A stretch of DNA of 35,604 nucleotides from an uncultured Thalassolituus sp. (GTDB taxonomy: Bacteria; Pseudomonadota; Gammaproteobacteria; Pseudomonadales; Oceanobacteraceae): the NCBI GenBank assembly GCA_913061435.1, contig CAJXUK010000032.1, forward strand, positions 1 to 35,604. Direction: 5' to 3'. Below, in pieces: positions 33,558 through 35,604 of the stretch. The notes under the pieces were generated by a model. It did not search any database and was not told the origin of the DNA. It was given only the letters and a program-made list of their open reading frames with translations. Position 1 is the first letter of the stretch, and the number at the start of each line of letters is the position of its first letter. The translations under genes were made by a program, and so were the position numbers.

Positions 33558-34856
33558 TTAAACCAAATACTCAACACGGATGCGGGTCACATCCCCTTCA
33601 GTACCTTCCAATGCTTCTATCGCAGCAATGGCGTTGTTCATAATTTTTTCTTGAATGGTATGAGTCAGCAAAATAACTTGCACAATCTCTTCACCTTCGG
33701 CCTGCTCTTTTTGAATTAACGCTTCGATATTAATACCGCGCTCACTCAAAATGGTCGCAATTTGGGCCAATACGCCGGTCTTATCAAATGCCGGAATACG
33801 TAAATAATAAGCGGTTTCAATTTCTTCAATCGGCAACACTTGAGTGTCATCAACATCTTTGTAACCTAAGTGATGAACACGACTAGCCGCCGGTGAATCA
33901 ATTAAACGGGCTAAATCGATAACATCGGCAACCACGGCCGACGCTGTTGGGCCAGCCCCCGCGCCCGGGCCAGAGAATAACGTATCACCCACTGCATCAC
34001 CGTTAACCATCACCGCATTTAACACGCCATCGATCTTGGCAATCGAACGTTTTTCTGGGATCAAAGTTGGGTGCACACGTAAATCAATACCATGAGCACT
34101 GCGGCTACTCACACCTAAGTGCTTAATTCGGTAGCCCAATTCTTCGGCGTACTGAACGTCTTCTGGAGTAATACCACCAATGCCTTCACAGAAACAGTTT
34201 TCAAACTGCAATGGAATACCATAAGCAATAGAAGAAAGAATCGTTAGCTTATGCGCGGCATCAATGCCTTCAACATCAAAGGTAGGATCGGCTTCGGCAT
34301 AGCCGAGCTCTTGCGCTTCTTTCAATACATCAGCAAAGTCACGACCTTTGTCACGCATCTCGGTCAGAATGAAGTTACCGGTACCGTTAATAATACCGGC
34401 TAACCAGTTAATTTTGTTACCGGCTAAACCTTCACGCAATGCTTTAACAATTGGAATACCACCCGCAATACCGGCTTCATACATCACCGAAACGCCTTTG
34501 GCTTCAGCGGCGGCAAAAATCTCAGTACCGTGTTCGGCTATTAAGGCTTTATTTGCAGTCACAACGTGCTTGCCGTTTTCAATCGCTAATAGCACCAACT
34601 TTTTAGCAACGTCATAACCACCAATCAACTCAACTACGATATCAATTTCTGGGTTAGTCGCGACTTCAAAAATATCACGGGTAATGTTTGTGTTAGAAGT
34701 ATCCGCAGCTGGATTATCACGACGACAACCCACCTGCTCAATAATAATGTCACGACCTGCACGGCGAGTAATGTCTTGCGCATTTTGGGTTAACACATTG
34801 AATGTGCCACTACCGACTGTACCTAATCCACAGATTCCTACTTTTACCGGTTTCAA
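33558..34856 (-). CDS. hom: Homoserine dehydrogenase
   Basis: Reduces aspartate semialdehyde to homoserine with NAD(P)H. The start is TTG 34856 (MKPVKVGICGLGTVGSG), with GGAGAG 6 bases upstream. The 432 residues have an N-terminal Rossmann domain (GLGTVGSGTF), the catalytic domain with AGIAGGIPIVKALREG, INGTGNFILTEM and GYAEADPTFDVEGIDAAHK, and a C-terminal ACT domain (about 350-432) for threonine feedback. It is monofunctional, with no aspartokinase domain. It forms the hom-thrC pair typical of Pseudomonas and relatives, divergent from a GcvR-like gene. Confidence 0.97.
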   Translation of the reverse strand: MKPVKVGICGLGTVGSGTFNVLTQNAQDITRRAGRDIIIEQVGCRRDNPAADTSNTNITRDIFEVATNPEIDIVVELIGGYDVAKKLVLLAIENGKHVVTANKALIAEHGTEIFAAAEAKGVSVMYEAGIAGGIPIVKALREGLAGNKINWLAGIINGTGNFILTEMRDKGRDFADVLKEAQELGYAEADPTFDVEGIDAAHKLTILSSIAYGIPLQFENCFCEGIGGITPEDVQYAEELGYRIKHLGVSSRSAHGIDLRVHPTLIPEKRSIAKIDGVLNAVMVNGDAVGDTLFSGPGAGAGPTASAVVADVIDLARLIDSPAASRVHHLGYKDVDDTQVLPIEEIETAYYLRIPAFDKTGVLAQIATILSERGINIEALIQKEQAEGEEIVQVILLTHTIQEKIMNNAIAAIEALEGTEGDVTRIRVEYLV

Positions 34857-34901
34857 GGTCGACTCTCCAACATAAACTGACTGATAGTTAAAATTTGCGA
34901 T

Positions 34902-34932
34902 ATTCTACACTAGAACAGATTGAAAAAAACAA
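34902..34932 (-). promoter_or_regulatory. Possible promoter of hom-thrC
   Basis: -10-like TAGAAT on the minus strand (34902-34907) with a -35-like TTGTTT at 34927-34932; the 19-base spacer is longer than ideal. The start near 34895 would leave a leader of about 40 bases. No Thr-rich leader peptide or attenuator hairpin is visible. Confidence 0.3.
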
Positions 34933-35021
34933 CATCGCTCATTTACAAGACAGTTTTCTATTAATTTGCTAGCGTAAAGGTTTATTCTTGCGTCAACGAA
35001 CTACTCAGTAAGGAACCACCC

Positions 35022-35537
35022 ATGTCAAAGTTTTTAGTATTAACCATTATTGCCGATGACAAACCCGGTATTGTAGAAACCCTAGCTGGGGCAATCGCAG
35101 ACCAAAATGGTAACTGGCTAGAGAGCCGTATGTCGCACATGGCGGGTAAATTCGCCGGCATTTTACGCATCAGCATTGCCGAAGAAAATGCCAATAGTTT
35201 ACAGATTCGCTTATCCGAATTGGCGACTCAAGGCATCAGTGTTGGCGTAGAAGTTAGTGCAGATGCTGGCGAATCAGGGGCAACTAAAGATTTAACTCTC
35301 AACCTAATTGGCAATGATCGCGCTGGCATTGTTAAAGAAGTATCGCAAGCTTTAGCCAGTATGGGTGTTAACGTTTTAGAACTGACCACCAACTGCGAAA
35401 GCGCCCCGATGTCGGCGGATTTATTATTTAAAACCGAAGCGCATTTACGCGTACCCCAGGGTTTTGATGCCAACGCACTCACCGATGCCTTAGAAGCTAT
35501 TTCTAATGATTTAATGGTCGAAATCACCTTGGATTAA
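35022..35537 (+). CDS. gcvR: Double-ACT protein, GcvR family (glycine cleavage regulator-like)
   Basis: The 171 residues contain two ACT domains: residues 3-80 (FLVLTIIADDKPGIVETLAGAI) and about 91-171 (LTLNLIGNDRAGIVKEVSQA). In E. coli, GcvR binds glycine and the activator GcvA to repress the glycine cleavage operon; in other proteobacteria the role of relatives is less clear. ATG 35022 has AAGGA 7 bases upstream. Length is slightly below E. coli GcvR (190). In many gammaproteobacteria a bcp peroxiredoxin gene follows; the window ends before that point. Confidence 0.88.
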   Translation: MSKFLVLTIIADDKPGIVETLAGAIADQNGNWLESRMSHMAGKFAGILRISIAEENANSLQIRLSELATQGISVGVEVSADAGESGATKDLTLNLIGNDRAGIVKEVSQALASMGVNVLELTTNCESAPMSADLLFKTEAHLRVPQGFDANALTDALEAISNDLMVEITLD

Positions 35538-35574
35538 GTTTGAAGAGCACCCTAGCGCTTAAAAAACACTCAAT

Positions 35575-35604
35575 CCCCTTTCTAGAAATATGACCTGAAA
35601 GGGG
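35575..35604 (+). terminator. Probable terminator hairpin after gcvR, cut by window end
   Basis: Perfect 8-base stem CCCCTTTC (35575-35582) / GAAAGGGG (35597-35604) with a 14-base loop, 37 bases after the gcvR stop. The window ends exactly at the stem, so the expected T-run cannot be seen. Confidence 0.6.

Noticed and set aside
1-35604. CRISPR arrays, insertion sequences, prophage genes, attachment sites
   Set aside because: No spaced repeat array, transposase, integrase or terminal inverted repeats were seen; all tandem repeats are short and local.

Overview
The window is chromosomal DNA of a moderately AT-rich gammaproteobacterium. The tol-pal-cpoB cluster followed by tRNA-Lys genes, an MvaT-type C-terminal DNA-binding domain, a hom-thrC pair divergent from a GcvR-like ACT protein, and a TIGR03545/TIGR03546 pair together suggest a marine Oceanospirillales/Pseudomonadales relative. 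That placement is inference from gene content, not from a marker gene. No phage, insertion sequence, CRISPR array or rRNA was seen. Most of the window is housekeeping or conserved accessory sequence.

Layout. 1-5225 (minus strand): two tRNA-Lys(TTT) genes, each with its own good sigma70 promoter, downstream of tolQ-tolR-tolA-tolB-pal-cpoB, the trans-envelope machine that constricts the outer membrane at division. 5268-7644 (minus): ruvC-ruvA-ruvB, Holliday-junction processing. ybgC, often found next to tolQ, is absent here. 7644-11755 (minus): a Fur box inside a perfect 35-bp palindrome, a small unrecognised protein, a 1024-residue subtilisin-family (S8) lipoprotein protease, and a small lipoprotein resembling the PrcB C-terminal domain. 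The last overlaps the ruvC start by TAATG. 11821-14586 (minus): clpB with a sigma32-type promoter and a terminator. 14596-18283: a GNAT acetyltransferase and a DUF4442 hotdog protein (plus), an MvaT-like nucleoid protein (minus), then a PiT phosphate transporter and yaeQ (plus). 18319-22343: a membrane diguanylate cyclase, and a PadR regulator divergent from a retinol-saturase/phytoene-desaturase-like flavoprotein with two matching inverted-repeat operators between them, then a small isoprenylcysteine-methyltransferase-type membrane protein. 22357-26644 (minus): recJ and the TIGR03545/TIGR03546 pair. 26938-31083 (plus): a two-gene RND efflux system without an outer-membrane channel. 31156-34856 (minus): a signal-peptide-bearing ATP-dependent DNA ligase (Lig E type), thrC and hom. 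35022-35537 (plus): a GcvR-like double-ACT protein.

The most interesting part is 7644-11755. An S8 protease lipoprotein beside a PrcB-like lipoprotein recalls the dentilisin complex of Treponema (PrtP, PrcA, PrcB), here possibly under iron control and translationally coupled to ruvC. Other points worth a second look are the MvaT-like protein with a long coiled coil, the PadR double operator, and short tandem duplications lying at or just past the stop codons of three genes.
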